DNA of 56,143 nt from Deferrivibrio essentukiensis (GCF_020480685.1 NZ_JAJAFU010000017.1:1-56143), one strand, 5' to 3'; shown: positions 17,363 through 27,692, numbered from the stretch's first letter. Numbers and translations: made by a program. The notes: generated by a model not told the origin, from the sequence alone.

Positions 17363-20164
17363 ATGGAATACAAAGATACTTTAAATTTACCTAACACCAA
17401 TTTTCCGATGAAGGCCAATTTGAGCAATAGTGAGCCTGAACGGATAAAAAAGTGGGAAAAATCTAACTTATACCATAAAATAATTTCAACAAGAAACAAA
17501 AATAAAAGATATATTTTACACGATGGCCCACCCTATGCAAATGGTCATATCCATATTGGACACGCCCTTAATAAAATCCTAAAAGACTTTATTGTCAAAG
17601 TTAAAACCCTTGAAGGTTACTACTCACCATACGTACCGGGATGGGATTGTCACGGCCTTCCTATTGAACATCAAGTTGATAAACTCCTCGGCAAGAAAAA
17701 GTATGAAATGGAAAAATCACAAATAAGAAAAGAGTGCAGAAAATACGCTGAAAAATTTATCGACATACAAAGGGAAGAATTTAAAAGGCTTGGAGTTTTA
17801 GGTGAATGGGAAAATCCTTATATTACAATGGATTATGTTTATGAGGCTGTTACTCTAAAAGAACTTTATAAGTTTTTTAAAAATAAAGGTGTTTATAAAG
17901 GATTAAAGCCTATTTACTGGTGTACAAGTTGTGTGACTGCTTTAGCAGAAGCAGAGGTAGAATACGATAACCACACATCTAACTCAATCTATGTAAAATT
18001 TCCTGTAAGAAAAGAAACTGCTAAAAAGTTAGATTTACCAGAGAATACAAGTATTGTAATATGGACTACTACCCCTTGGACATTACCTGCAAATTTAGGT
18101 GTGGCATTCAACCCAAATTATCAATACTCGTTAGTCGAAATAATTGAAACAGAAAACAAAAACCTTTCCGTCGGTGAACATATTGTTGTAGCTACAGAGC
18201 TTTTAGAAAAATTATTGGAAATCTTCAATATCACTTCACATAAAGAGATAAAAAGGGTTAGCGGCTCTGATTTTGAAAACGAAAAAGCTAAACATCCTTT
18301 CTATGATAGAGATTCTTTAATGATTCTTGGTGACCATGTCACTCTTGAACAAGGTACAGGAATTGTCCATACTGCACCTGGGCATGGTCAAGAGGACTAT
18401 GAAGTTGGCTTGAAATATGGACTTGAAATATTAAACCCTGTTGATGATAACGGATTATTTAAAAAGGATACTGAAATCTTTGCCGGTGAACATATTGTCA
18501 AGGCAAATGATAAAATAATTGCTTACATGGATGAAAATGGAACACTTTTAAATTCCGGAAAAGTTGACCACTCTTATCCCCACTGTTGGAGATGTAAAAG
18601 TCCTGTAGTTTTCAGAGCAACACCGCAATGGTTTATATCAATGGAGCAAAATGACTTGAGGAAAAAAACATTAGAAGAAATTAAGAAAATTAAATGGATT
18701 CCAAATTGGGGTGAAAATAGAATAACTGCTATGATTGAAAATAGGCCGGATTGGTGTATTTCAAGACAAAGGACTTGGGGTGTGCCAATCGCAGTATTTT
18801 TATGTCAGGAATGTGGGGAAGTGGTTATAAATGATGATATTATGGATAAAGTTTATAATGCATTTTTAGAGCATGGTGCTGATGCGTGGTTTGACTTTGA
18901 TAATGAATATTTTCTTGGAAAAGATTTTAAATGCCCTCACTGTAATTCAGATAAAATCAGAAAAGAAACTGACATATTAGACGTTTGGTTTGATTCAGGC
19001 GTTAGCCATGCGGCAGTCTGTGAAACAAGAGAAGAGCTTGGTTGGCCTGCGAATATGTATCTTGAAGGGAGTGACCAGCATAGAGGGTGGTTTCACAGCA
19101 CTATTTTAGAAAGTGTCGGGACACGAGGAAAAGCACCATATTCTGAAGTGTTGACACACGGATTTGTGGTTGATGGCAGTGGTAAAAAAATGTCAAAATC
19201 ACTCGGTAATGTGGTGACACCTGAAGAAATCATCAAAAAATATGGAGCTGAAATTTTAAGGCTTTGGGTAGCTGCAGAAGATTACACAGAAGATGTTAGA
19301 ATCTCCCAAAATATTATCAAAAGGCTTGTAGAAGCGTACAGAAAAATCAGAAATTCTTGTAAATACATCTTGGGCAATATTTCAGATTTTAATCCTGATA
19401 CGGATATGGTAGATTTTGCCAATTTACTTGATATCGATAAATATATGTTAATGAAATGGCAAAACGTCAAAAAAAGAATCTATAACGCTTTTGACAACTA
19501 TCAGTTTCATGTGTTTTTCCATACATTGAATAATTTTTGCGTAAACGATTTGTCAGCATTTTACCATGATATTATCAAAGACAGGCTTTACTGCTACAAG
19601 AAAGATTCAAGATTCAGACGATCAGCTCAAACTGTAAATTTCATAATTCTCAAAGAGCTTTGTATCCTGATGTCGCCTATTTTATCATTCACTGCCGATG
19701 AAGTATGGGAATATTTACCTAACTATAAAGGTAAACCGGAATATGTATTTATGGAAAATTTTGCTGAAGTAGATGAATCTATTTATGATGAATCTATTTA
19801 CAATAAATGGAATCAACTTTATGAAATTAAAAAAGATGTCAATAAGGCACTTGAGCTTAAGAGAGCCGAAAAAGTAATAGGACACCCACTTGATGCAAAA
19901 GTAACAATAGGTGCAAAAAAGGATATTTTAGATATATTATCTGCTGATGAAGGCATTGAAAAGATATTTATCGTCTCTGAAGTTGAACTCAAAAACTTTG
20001 ATGATGTAGAGGGTGGATATATCCCTGAAGATAAAAAAATAAAAATATTTGTTGAAGCATCAAGTAATGAAAAATGTGAAAGGTGTTGGATAAAATCTGA
20101 AACGGTGGGTAAGTTTGAAGACCACAAAACAATCTGCGAAAGGTGCTATCAGGCAATTTCTTAA
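17363..20164 (+). CDS. ileS: Isoleucyl-tRNA synthetase
   Basis: This 933-residue class-I synthetase has HIGH in YANGHIHIGHALNK, KMSKS in GKKMSKSLGN, the DWCISRQRTWGVPI motif, the editing domain, and a C-terminal zinc finger (CERCWIK ... ICERC). It charges tRNA-Ile with isoleucine. The ribosome site is AGAGGT. The 95-nt leader has TTGATA-N17-TAAAAA and a small inverted repeat (TTTTAG-TG-CTAAAA) but is too short for a T-box. Confidence 0.98.
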   Translation: MEYKDTLNLPNTNFPMKANLSNSEPERIKKWEKSNLYHKIISTRNKNKRYILHDGPPYANGHIHIGHALNKILKDFIVKVKTLEGYYSPYVPGWDCHGLPIEHQVDKLLGKKKYEMEKSQIRKECRKYAEKFIDIQREEFKRLGVLGEWENPYITMDYVYEAVTLKELYKFFKNKGVYKGLKPIYWCTSCVTALAEAEVEYDNHTSNSIYVKFPVRKETAKKLDLPENTSIVIWTTTPWTLPANLGVAFNPNYQYSLVEIIETENKNLSVGEHIVVATELLEKLLEIFNITSHKEIKRVSGSDFENEKAKHPFYDRDSLMILGDHVTLEQGTGIVHTAPGHGQEDYEVGLKYGLEILNPVDDNGLFKKDTEIFAGEHIVKANDKIIAYMDENGTLLNSGKVDHSYPHCWRCKSPVVFRATPQWFISMEQNDLRKKTLEEIKKIKWIPNWGENRITAMIENRPDWCISRQRTWGVPIAVFLCQECGEVVINDDIMDKVYNAFLEHGADAWFDFDNEYFLGKDFKCPHCNSDKIRKETDILDVWFDSGVSHAAVCETREELGWPANMYLEGSDQHRGWFHSTILESVGTRGKAPYSEVLTHGFVVDGSGKKMSKSLGNVVTPEEIIKKYGAEILRLWVAAEDYTEDVRISQNIIKRLVEAYRKIRNSCKYILGNISDFNPDTDMVDFANLLDIDKYMLMKWQNVKKRIYNAFDNYQFHVFFHTLNNFCVNDLSAFYHDIIKDRLYCYKKDSRFRRSAQTVNFIILKELCILMSPILSFTADEVWEYLPNYKGKPEYVFMENFAEVDESIYDESIYNKWNQLYEIKKDVNKALELKRAEKVIGHPLDAKVTIGAKKDILDILSADEGIEKIFIVSEVELKNFDDVEGGYIPEDKKIKIFVEASSNEKCERCWIKSETVGKFEDHKTICERCYQAIS

Positions 20165-20173
20165 ATAACAAAC

Positions 20174-20198
20174 AAAGGGGCTTTGCGCCCCTTTTTTT
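20174..20198 (+). terminator. Intrinsic terminator after ileS
   Basis: AAAGGGGC (20174-20181), loop TTTGC, GCCCCTTT (20187-20194) and a T-tract. lspA starts 23 nt later and no clear new promoter is visible, so partial read-through is likely. Confidence 0.85.
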
Positions 20199-20220
20199 AT
20201 AATATTGTAAAGAGGTGGTT

Positions 20221-20706
20221 ATGAAAAAATATCTTCCTGTAATTTTCGTCTTGGTTTTAATCGACCAAATATCAAAATTTTATATAAAACATATTTTTGA
20301 TTTATATGAAACCAAAGAGATAATCCCTGGATTTTTCAATCTTACTTTTGTTTTAAACCCCGGAGCAGCTTTTGGCTTTTTAGCAAAATTAGATGACTCT
20401 TACAGACAAATATTCTTTGTTATAATAACGGCATTAGCAATATTTATAGTCATTTACCTTATGTATAAGGAGATTGACCATAAATTGAGAGCCTTTGCCT
20501 ATACGCTTATTTTATCTGGTGCAATTGGAAACTTTATAGACAGGATTTATCTTGGCAGTGTTGTAGATTTTCTCGATTTTTATATACAAAATTATCATTG
20601 GCCTGCCTTTAATGTTGCCGACTCTTGCATAACTGTTGGAATATTTTTTCTATTTATAGATATACTTTTTAAGAAAAAGGGGGATACAGATGTTAACCAA
20701 GCCTAA
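20221..20706 (+). CDS. lspA: Lipoprotein signal peptidase
   Basis: This inner-membrane aspartyl protease (161 residues, four TM helices) removes signal peptides from prolipoproteins. Catalytic aspartates lie in GNFIDRI and FNVADSCI; the conserved NPGAAFGFL is present. I chose the ATG at 20221 (AGAGG 5 nt upstream) over the GTG at 20215, which overlaps that ribosome site. It overlaps purH by 17 nt. The ileS-lspA order is common in bacteria. Confidence 0.96.
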   Translation: MKKYLPVIFVLVLIDQISKFYIKHIFDLYETKEIIPGFFNLTFVLNPGAAFGFLAKLDDSYRQIFFVIITALAIFIVIYLMYKEIDHKLRAFAYTLILSGAIGNFIDRIYLGSVVDFLDFYIQNYHWPAFNVADSCITVGIFFLFIDILFKKKGDTDVNQA

Positions 20707-22243
20707 AAGAGCACTAATAAGTTTGTCTGACAAGACAGGAATTGTTGAGTTTGCAAAAAAACTTAAGTCTCACGGTGTAGAAATAGTGTCTACAGGTGGC
20801 ACAGCAAAACTTTTAAAAGAAAGCGGAATTAATATCGTTGAAATATCAGAATTTACTGGATTTCCCGAAATTTTGGACGGCAGGGTAAAAACATTAAATC
20901 CTAAAGTGCATGCAGGGATTTTAAATATCAGGGATAATGAAAACCATCAAAAAACGATGCAAGAATTAAACTTACAAGACATAGATATGGTTGTGGTCAA
21001 TCTCTACCCTTTTGAGAAAACTATCGCCAACAAGAGTGTTGAGCTTGATGTAGCAATAGAAAATATTGATATAGGCGGCCCTACAATGATTAGAAGTGCT
21101 GCCAAAAATTTCAAATTTGTAACGGTAATCGTTGACAATAATGATTTTGCAAGAGTTGAAAAAGAGCTGGAAGAAAATAATGGTATAACTTATGATACAA
21201 GAATTGATTTAGCAAGAAAGGCTTTTACCCACACTGCAGTGTATGATAGTATCATATCAAGCTACTTTAATAAAATATTAAACATTAAATTTCCTGATGA
21301 AATTGCCATTGCAGCAAGAAAAAAACAGGGGATGAGATACGGGGAAAACCCACATCAGGAAGCAGCTTTTTACACTCAGCCAAATATCAAAGAGCCAAGT
21401 GTTTCAACGGGAAAACAGTTACAAGGGAAAGAGTTATCTTTCAATAACATAATTGACATAAATGCTGCTGTAGAAATAGTTAAGGAGTTTAAGGAGCCTG
21501 TTGTAACAATCATAAAGCACACTAACCCTTGCGGAACAGCAGTGGGAACAGATAATCTTGAAGCATATCTAAAAGCTCTTGAATGTGACCCCGTAAGTGC
21601 ATTTGGTGGCATTGTAGGGACAAATAAAAGTGTAGAAAAAGAATTAGCCGAAAAGTTGGCTGAAATATTTTTAGAAGTAGTTGTAGCGCCAAAATTTTCA
21701 AAAGAAGCCGTTGAAATTTTATCTTCTAAGAAAAATTTAAGACTCATAGAAATAGAAAATCTGGATAATTTTGAACGAGATGATGAACTTGACATTAAAA
21801 AGGTAACCGGAGGAATGCTTTTAGCTGACCGTGACTTACATACATTTGAAAGTATAAGAGATTTAAAAGTGCCAACCAAAAGAAAACCTACAGAAGATGA
21901 ATATAAGGCTTTGGAATTTGCATGGAAAATTGCAAAACATGTCAAATCCAATGCAATAGTCTATGCTACAAATGATAGAACAATCGGAGTAGGTGCAGGT
22001 CAAATGAGCCGTGTGGATTCATCTAAGATAGCTGCAGATAAGGCAAGAAGTCCTCTACAAGGGTGTGTAATGGCAAGTGATGCATTTTTCCCGTTCAGAG
22101 ACAGTGTTGATGAGGCAGCCGGCAAAGGAATCACCGCTATAATTCAACCCGGTGGCTCTATCAGAGATTCAGAGGTTATTGAGGCTTGTGATGAACACAA
22201 TATAGCAATGGTACTTACCGGTATAAGGCATTTTAAACATTAA
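20690..22243 (+). CDS. purH: Bifunctional AICAR transformylase / IMP cyclohydrolase
   Basis: The last two steps of IMP synthesis. The 517-residue protein has the N-terminal MGS-like cyclohydrolase (ALISLSDKTGIVEFAK, VSTGGTAKLL, LDGRVKTLNPKVHAGI) and C-terminal transformylase (MRYGENPHQ, IIKHTNPCG, FPFRDSVDEAAGKGI). It begins a purH-purD-purE run that complements the purSQLF cluster on the other strand. Confidence 0.97.
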   Translation: MLTKPKRALISLSDKTGIVEFAKKLKSHGVEIVSTGGTAKLLKESGINIVEISEFTGFPEILDGRVKTLNPKVHAGILNIRDNENHQKTMQELNLQDIDMVVVNLYPFEKTIANKSVELDVAIENIDIGGPTMIRSAAKNFKFVTVIVDNNDFARVEKELEENNGITYDTRIDLARKAFTHTAVYDSIISSYFNKILNIKFPDEIAIAARKKQGMRYGENPHQEAAFYTQPNIKEPSVSTGKQLQGKELSFNNIIDINAAVEIVKEFKEPVVTIIKHTNPCGTAVGTDNLEAYLKALECDPVSAFGGIVGTNKSVEKELAEKLAEIFLEVVVAPKFSKEAVEILSSKKNLRLIEIENLDNFERDDELDIKKVTGGMLLADRDLHTFESIRDLKVPTKRKPTEDEYKALEFAWKIAKHVKSNAIVYATNDRTIGVGAGQMSRVDSSKIAADKARSPLQGCVMASDAFFPFRDSVDEAAGKGITAIIQPGGSIRDSEVIEACDEHNIAMVLTGIRHFKH

Positions 22244-22255
22244 AAGGGGTAACAA

Positions 22256-23536
22256 ATGAATATTTTACTCATAGGCTCTGGTGGTAGAGAGCATGCAATT
22301 GCATGGAAACTTTCACAAAATGAAAACATAAAAAATATCTTTTGTGCTCCCGGTAACGGCGGGACGGCAAAAGAAAATAAATGTCAAAATGTAGATATAA
22401 AAGTTACCGATTTTGACAGGCTAATACAGTTTGCAAAAGAAAATGATATTTACATGACAGTAGTTGGCCCTGAAGACCCTCTTGCCCTTGGAATAGTTGA
22501 CAGGTTTGAATCAGAAGGGCTTAAAATATTTGGCCCCAACAAAATGGCAGCAAAAATTGAAGCGAGCAAAGCTTTTTGCAAAGAGATTATGGTATCGGCT
22601 AACATACCCACTGCCTTTTATGGAGAATTCACAGATTTTGAAAGTGCTAAAAAATATGTTTTGGAAAAAGGGGCGCCAATTGTAGTAAAAGCGGACGGAC
22701 TTGCAGCGGGTAAAGGTGTTACTGTTGCTGCCACTGTTGAGGAAGCAATTGATGCTCTTAAAGAAATATTTATTGATAAGATATTCGGAGACGCAGGCAA
22801 TAAAGTAGTAATAGAAGAATTTTTAAAAGGTGAAGAGGCTTCCTTTTTGGCTTTTACGGATGGTATAACTGTCGTACCAATGGTTTCAAGCCAAGACCAC
22901 AAGCCTGTTTACGATAATGATAAAGGCCCAAATACCGGAGGTATGGGTGCATATTCCCCTGCCCCTGTAATGACTGAAAAGCTTTATAATTTTGCCCTAA
23001 ACAAAATTGCATACCCTTTGGTAGAAGAACTAAAAAAGAGAAATATCGTTTACAAAGGGATTATATATGCAGGGCTTATGATTGATGGTGAAGACGTAAA
23101 GGTTTTAGAGTTTAACTGCAGATTCGGTGACCCTGAGACTCAACCTCTTTTGATGAGGCTTGAATCTGACCTTCTTGAAATATTTGATGCCTGTATAAAT
23201 CAAAATTTAAAAGAGATAAAAATTAATTGGTACAGTGAGCCTACCGTTTGTGTGGTAATGGCTTCAGGAGGATACCCTAAAGATTATAAAAAGGGGTATG
23301 AAATTACAGGGATAGATTCAGCAGAGCAACTTGGTAATGTAAAAGTCTTTCATGCAGGCACTAAACTGGAAAATGAAAAGGTATTGACTAACGGAGGAAG
23401 GGTGTTGGCTGTTACTGCAAGAGGTAAAGATTTAAAAAGTACTATAAAACTTGCATATTCTGCTGTAGAAAAAATAAATTTTAAAGATATGCACTTTAGA
23501 AAAGATATAGCTCAAAAAGCCTTAAGGAGGTTATAA
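22256..23536 (+). CDS. purD: Phosphoribosylamine-glycine ligase
   Basis: This ATP-grasp enzyme makes GAR in purine synthesis. The 426-residue protein starts MNILLIGSGGREHAIAWKL, with VVVGPEDPLA-like and VVKADGLAAGKGV motifs and the metal site LEFNCRFGDPETQ. The ribosome site is AAAAGGGG. Its stop overlaps the purE start by 1 nt. Confidence 0.97.
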   Translation: MNILLIGSGGREHAIAWKLSQNENIKNIFCAPGNGGTAKENKCQNVDIKVTDFDRLIQFAKENDIYMTVVGPEDPLALGIVDRFESEGLKIFGPNKMAAKIEASKAFCKEIMVSANIPTAFYGEFTDFESAKKYVLEKGAPIVVKADGLAAGKGVTVAATVEEAIDALKEIFIDKIFGDAGNKVVIEEFLKGEEASFLAFTDGITVVPMVSSQDHKPVYDNDKGPNTGGMGAYSPAPVMTEKLYNFALNKIAYPLVEELKKRNIVYKGIIYAGLMIDGEDVKVLEFNCRFGDPETQPLLMRLESDLLEIFDACINQNLKEIKINWYSEPTVCVVMASGGYPKDYKKGYEITGIDSAEQLGNVKVFHAGTKLENEKVLTNGGRVLAVTARGKDLKSTIKLAYSAVEKINFKDMHFRKDIAQKALRRL

Positions 23537-24045
23537 TGGCAAAAGTCGGTATAATTATGGGAAGTAAATCAGATTTACAAATTGCAGAAAATGTAATTGC
23601 AGTATTGGAAGAGTTTGAAATTGAATACGAAGTTATAGTTTCAAGTGCTCACAGGACACCTGAGAGGACATCAGAATGGGCAAGAAATGCTGAAGCAAAC
23701 GGAATAGAGGCAATCATTGCAATTGCAGGTGCTGCAGCACATTTGGCTGGCGTAGTTGCAAGCGAATCAAATCTTCCTATTATTGCCGTCCCTGTTGCTG
23801 CCACATCCCTTGCAGGATTTGATGCACTTTTATCAATGGTGCAAATGCCTGGCGGAATACCTGTAGCTACTATGGCAATTGGTAACGCAGGCGCAAAAAA
23901 TGCTGGTATATTTGCCTGCCAAATATTAGCTGTCAAATATCCACACATAAATGAAAGATTAAAAAAATACAGACAATCTATAAAAGATAAGGTTTACAAA
24001 GATAATGAAACAGTGCAGGAAATCTTAAAAGAAAGGAAAAAATAG
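23536..24045 (+). CDS. purE: N5-CAIR mutase (class I PurE)
   Basis: The 169-residue protein carries GIIMGSKSDLQ, SAHRTPER and GAAAHLAGVVAS, the active-site pattern of PurE. It catalyses carboxylation or mutation to CAIR. No purK is present in the window, so a class II (CO2-dependent) activity cannot be excluded. Ribosome site GGAGG is encoded at the end of purD. Confidence 0.95.
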   Translation: MAKVGIIMGSKSDLQIAENVIAVLEEFEIEYEVIVSSAHRTPERTSEWARNAEANGIEAIIAIAGAAAHLAGVVASESNLPIIAVPVAATSLAGFDALLSMVQMPGGIPVATMAIGNAGAKNAGIFACQILAVKYPHINERLKKYRQSIKDKVYKDNETVQEILKERKK

Positions 24046-24048
24046 ACC

Positions 24049-24645
24049 TTGCTTATTCTAAAATCTAATAAAAATAACTTTATAAATATGTTCAATCAGG
24101 CTCATAAAGAAAATGAGCCTGTTATTTTTCCCACTGATACAATTTACGGTATTGGTGCTTTTTTTGATGATGAAAAGGCTAATAACAAAATTTTTGAATT
24201 AAAAAATAGAGATTTCACAAAACCTTTCCCTATTCTAATTTCTGATTTTTCTCAACTTGAAATGCTAAAAATACCTCTCACCAACTCACAAAAATTGATA
24301 TTAGAAAAATATTGGCCGGGAAGATTTACCTTTTTACTTAACACCAGACTAAACTATAGCTATTGTGTTTTAGAGGCTAAAATTGCTGTAAGAATGGTAA
24401 AAGATTTACCTGTATATGAAATGATTAATCATTTTAATAAACCCGTCACTGCCACAAGTGCAAACCTTTCAGGCCAACCTTATAACCCTTCTATAAAATC
24501 TATTATCAATAGCTTTGCAAAAAAAGTAAAATATTTCCTCACGCAAAATGATGGTAATGATAAACCTTCAACTATTATTGACTTGACAACATCACCATTC
24601 AATATTATAAGAAACCCTCTCAACATTAGTTTAGATCAAATTTAA
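24049..24645 (+). CDS. Threonylcarbamoyl-AMP synthase (Sua5/YrdC/YciO family)
   Basis: The 198-residue protein has FPTDTIYGIGAFFDDEKAN, KNRDFTKPFPILIS, the KYWPGRFTFLL patch and TATSANLSGQP, the substrate-binding set of TsaC/Sua5. It would make threonylcarbamoyl-AMP for t6A37 in tRNA, with TsaD (encoded at 53499) acting next. The start is TTG, 3 nt after purE. YciO-like paralogues are an alternative. Confidence 0.85.
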   Translation: MLILKSNKNNFINMFNQAHKENEPVIFPTDTIYGIGAFFDDEKANNKIFELKNRDFTKPFPILISDFSQLEMLKIPLTNSQKLILEKYWPGRFTFLLNTRLNYSYCVLEAKIAVRMVKDLPVYEMINHFNKPVTATSANLSGQPYNPSIKSIINSFAKKVKYFLTQNDGNDKPSTIIDLTTSPFNIIRNPLNISLDQI

Positions 24646-24654
24646 GGAAATAAT

Positions 24655-25572
24655 TTGAAAAAGATAATATTTTTTTTGATGCTTGCTGTATCTGCAACCC
24701 CATTTATAAAATCTCACCACGCACTTTTAATGGGAATAATATTAGGTTTAATCTTCCAAAACCCCTACCCTAAAGAGTCTGCCAATGCAAGCAAACAGCT
24801 TCTAAAACTTGCCGTTGTAGGGCTTGGATTTGGTGTCCCTCTTTACAAAGTAATTGAAGTGGGCAAAAATTCTATATTGTTCACATTTGTTGGGATTATT
24901 TTTGTGATAACCGTAGGATTTATCATTGGTAAATATATGAAAATTGAAGCTAATGCTAACAAGTTGATAAGTTTTGGCACAGCTATCTGCGGGGGTAGTG
25001 CCATTGCCGCATTAAGCCCGGTAATCGATGCCAACGAAAAGGAAATAGCAATCTCCCTTGGTGTTGTTTTTAGTCTAAATGCTCTTGGGCTTATACTATT
25101 TCCGCCAATTGGACATTTTTTTGGAATGAGTCAGCATGCTTTTGGTGCATGGGCAGCACTTGCAATTCACGATACAAGCAGCGTAGTCGGTGCCACATCT
25201 GTTTATGGAAATGAAGCATTGATGGTAGGCACAACAGTAAAATTAAGCAGAGCATTATGGATTGCACCTTTTGTTATATTTTTCAGCCTTAAAAATAGAA
25301 AAGGGGGGAAGATAAACCTGCCATATTTTATCCTATTTTTTATTTTGGCTGCTTTTATAAATTCATATTTTCAATCTCTGAAAACATTTTGGGATTTTTT
25401 ATATGTTTGTTCAAAACAACTTCTTGTCATTACACTGTTTTTGATTGGAACAGGGATAACTAAAGATACGCTAAAAAGGGTAGGACTAAAACCAATAATT
25501 TTTGGCATAGTGCTATGGATTATAGTAGGTATTTCAAGCTATTTTGCGGTAATAAACTTTAACCTTATTTAA
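24655..25572 (+). CDS. YeiH/UPF0324 family membrane protein (putative anion exporter)
   Basis: The 305-residue protein has about ten hydrophobic helices, with GVGFGVPL-like ([13 protein letters not shown]), [19 protein letters not shown], and [21 protein letters not shown], the signature of the YeiH family sometimes linked to sulfate or sulfonate export. TTG start with AAGGAAAT ribosome site. It overlaps the convergent radical SAM gene by 4 nt. Confidence 0.85.
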   Translation: MKKIIFFLMLAVSATPFIKSHHALLMGIILGLIFQNPYPKESANASKQLLKLAVVGLGFGVPLYKVIEVGKNSILFTFVGIIFVITVGFIIGKYMKIEANANKLISFGTAICGGSAIAALSPVIDANEKEIAISLGVVFSLNALGLILFPPIGHFFGMSQHAFGAWAALAIHDTSSVVGATSVYGNEALMVGTTVKLSRALWIAPFVIFFSLKNRKGGKINLPYFILFFILAAFINSYFQSLKTFWDFLYVCSKQLLVITLFLIGTGITKDTLKRVGLKPIIFGIVLWIIVGISSYFAVINFNLI

Positions 25573-26633
25573 CATTTATAGTTTGAAGGCACATAGTCGC
25601 AAAATGGTTCTTCAGCCATATATGAGCCTGTAACAGCATAAGCTCTTGCCCTGCATCCGCCGCAAACACCGAGATGTTTACACACACCGCATTTCCCTTC
25701 ATAATCTTTAAAGCTTCTCAAATCTTTGAAGAGTTTTGAGTTTTCCCATATATCTTTGAGACTTTGTTCAAAAATATTTCCGGCTGCCATAGGGAAATAA
25801 GAGCAAGGTAAAACATCCCCCTCAGAGTTTACAAAACAAATTGACTGAGCAGCGATACAGCCTTTGCCGCCACCGGTTGAAAATGTTAAACTTCGTCTTG
25901 TCTTATCTGTGCCATCCTCTTTGCTTCTTTCATGCCATATTCTATAATACTGAGGTGCACATGTAGGTCTAACAAGAATCTCCTCTTCACCCTTTTCCAT
26001 CTCATAATGCCAATTCAAGATTTCTTCATAGTCCTCTTTGCTGACGAGCTCTTTCATTATATCTTCACCGCGACCGGTTGGGACTATCAAAAACATATAC
26101 CAAGCGGTAGCTCCAAGTTTTTTTGCCAGTTTATATACATTTGGGATATCATCTTGATTTCTCTTTGTAAAAGAAGAGTTTATAATAAATTTTATCCCGT
26201 GCTTATTAAAGTAATCAGCTGCCCTCATTACCCCTTCAAATGCACCCTTTTGACCTCTAAAATCGTCATGTATTTCAGGGGTAGACCCATCAAGGCTCAA
26301 AGAGACTATTTTTATCCCGCTGCTTTTGATTTTTTCACAAACTTCATCATCTACCAATACACCGTTTGTAGCCATACACATTCTAAAACCTTTATCTGTA
26401 CCATATTTAGCTATATCAAAAACATCTTTTCTCATTAAAGGCTCGCCACCGGATAAAACTATGACCGGTGAAGCAAATGTGGCAATATCATCTAAAAGTG
26501 CCTTACATTTATCTAATGTAAATTTACCTTCAGCCGAGTGAATATCTGAGGAAGAGCGACAATGCACACAATTTAAGTTACACTTAGCAGTAATCTCCCA
26601 CGCCATCCACTTTAATGTCCAATCTTTATTCAT
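25569..26633 (-). CDS. ahbD: Radical SAM/SPASM enzyme, AhbD-like (haem synthesis from Fe-coproporphyrin)
   Basis: The 354-residue protein has the radical SAM cluster motif C18xxxC22xxC25 ([10 protein letters not shown]), VLSGGEPL, and a C-terminal SPASM/twitch region ([20 protein letters not shown], then EEPFCDYVP) for an auxiliary Fe-S cluster. The segments [19 protein letters not shown] and [11 protein letters not shown] resemble AhbD, which decarboxylates two propionates of Fe-coproporphyrin III to haem. AhbC or NirJ activity is possible. It overlaps the PP-loop gene by 8 nt. A HemY-type oxidase is encoded at 39801. Confidence 0.7.
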   Translation of the reverse strand: MNKDWTLKWMAWEITAKCNLNCVHCRSSSDIHSAEGKFTLDKCKALLDDIATFASPVIVLSGGEPLMRKDVFDIAKYGTDKGFRMCMATNGVLVDDEVCEKIKSSGIKIVSLSLDGSTPEIHDDFRGQKGAFEGVMRAADYFNKHGIKFIINSSFTKRNQDDIPNVYKLAKKLGATAWYMFLIVPTGRGEDIMKELVSKEDYEEILNWHYEMEKGEEEILVRPTCAPQYYRIWHERSKEDGTDKTRRSLTFSTGGGKGCIAAQSICFVNSEGDVLPCSYFPMAAGNIFEQSLKDIWENSKLFKDLRSFKDYEGKCGVCKHLGVCGGCRARAYAVTGSYMAEEPFCDYVPSNYKC

Positions 26634-27291
26634 CTATCTCTCCATAAAATTTATTTTTCTCTATCAAATCCATAACATTATTGTAGAGATTATAATCTTT
26701 ATTTAATTTGTCAATATTTTCTCTAAACTCTTTTCTCAACCTGCTGCTAACACTGCATTTATTTTCTATATCGATCAAATTATTCTCTTTTGCATATGTT
26801 TCTATATTTTTTCTACTGCAAAATGCAAAAGGTCTTAGAAAATTATACTTTTCAAAATAAACTCTCTTTAAAGGCATACTTTCAAGCCTTTTATGGTAAA
26901 TTTGATTATATAAAAAGTTTTCCACAAAATCATTTTTATTGTGACCAAGCAATATGTTGTATACCCCATACTCTTTAGCAAACTCCAAAAGTGCCCTTTT
27001 TCTTAACCTGCTACATAAGCTACAAGAGATTGGAAAATTGACTTCTTCAAAAATATTCCCCTCATAAACTTCTTCTAACTCCAAGCTGTTTAAGCCATCC
27101 CCGAAAATTGGAATATGGCAGGCAAATGTCCTTGAAGTTATGTTATTATCCTTTTTATATCTCTTAATAACATCAAACAAGACTCTGCTATCAAGCCCGC
27201 CTGAAAAAGCAATTATACAATCATTTTTTAAAAAATTGTGGATTTTCTCAAATTTTAATAATGCACCGACTATCCTCTTATATGATTTCAT
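26626..27291 (-). CDS. PP-loop ATPase, TtcA/TtuA-like (tRNA thiolation family)
   Basis: The 221-residue protein has the PP-loop SGGLDS at 30-35, a paired-cysteine element ([19 protein letters not shown]90 and C93) and [15 protein letters not shown] later Cys ([12 protein letters not shown]) may complete an Fe-S site. TtcA-like enzymes adenylate and thiolate tRNA using an Fe4S4 cluster held by three Cys. Short for the family and with degenerate spacing, so the substrate is uncertain. It overlaps archease by 4 nt. Confidence 0.75.
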   Translation of the reverse strand: MKSYKRIVGALLKFEKIHNFLKNDCIIAFSGGLDSRVLFDVIKRYKKDNNITSRTFACHIPIFGDGLNSLELEEVYEGNIFEEVNFPISCSLCSRLRKRALLEFAKEYGVYNILLGHNKNDFVENFLYNQIYHKRLESMPLKRVYFEKYNFLRPFAFCSRKNIETYAKENNLIDIENKCSVSSRLRKEFRENIDKLNKDYNLYNNVMDLIEKNKFYGEIDE

Positions 27292-27692
27292 ATATCAAAA
27301 ATAACCCTTGCCATGTAAAAGCTGCCAATATGTTCAACCTTATAGTTATGCTTAGTAACAGCTTTAATTTCGGTTTGTATCTGCTCATTAGTTTTAACTT
27401 TTTCATAAGTTACTTCATATATATTGTCCATTTTAGAAATAGAACGAACTTGTATTAACAGCTTTTTAGTATAAAGCGTAAAAATACTCTCCTCCAGTAA
27501 ATTAAAGACTAATTCTTCAAGGGACTCAAAAGACTGTTTAACTTTTTCAACAGTTTCCATTATCTCGGGAAACTTATCAAAGCAAATATAATAAAAAGCA
27601 TTCAAGCAATTTATCATCAATTCTAATTCATCATTGCCGCTTGCCTCAATACCTACATCTGCAGTTGTTTCAATAATTTTAAAATTACTCAT
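27288..27692 (-). CDS. Archease
   Basis: The 134-residue protein shows the archease fold signature: N-terminal ETTADVGIEASG (usually HTADxGI; the first His is Thr here), a middle LEELVFNLLEES, and EIKAVTKHNYKVEH near the end (family: EIKAVTYH). Archease helps the RNA ligase RtcB turn over. No rtcB is in the window. I take the ATG at 27692 (1-nt overlap with the TonB-like stop, AGGGGA 8 nt upstream) over the TTG at 27695. Confidence 0.85.
   Translation of the reverse strand: MSNFKIIETTADVGIEASGNDELELMINCLNAFYYICFDKFPEIMETVEKVKQSFESLEELVFNLLEESIFTLYTKKLLIQVRSISKMDNIYEVTYEKVKTNEQIQTEIKAVTKHNYKVEHIGSFYMARVIFDI

Noticed and set aside
21376-21951. 191-codon open frame antisense to purH
   Set aside because: Shadow of purH; Ser-rich product, no ribosome site, no recognisable domain.
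25932-26438. 168-codon open frame antisense to the radical SAM gene
   Set aside because: The radical SAM gene has all its Cys motifs on the other strand; the product is Phe/Tyr-rich shadow translation.
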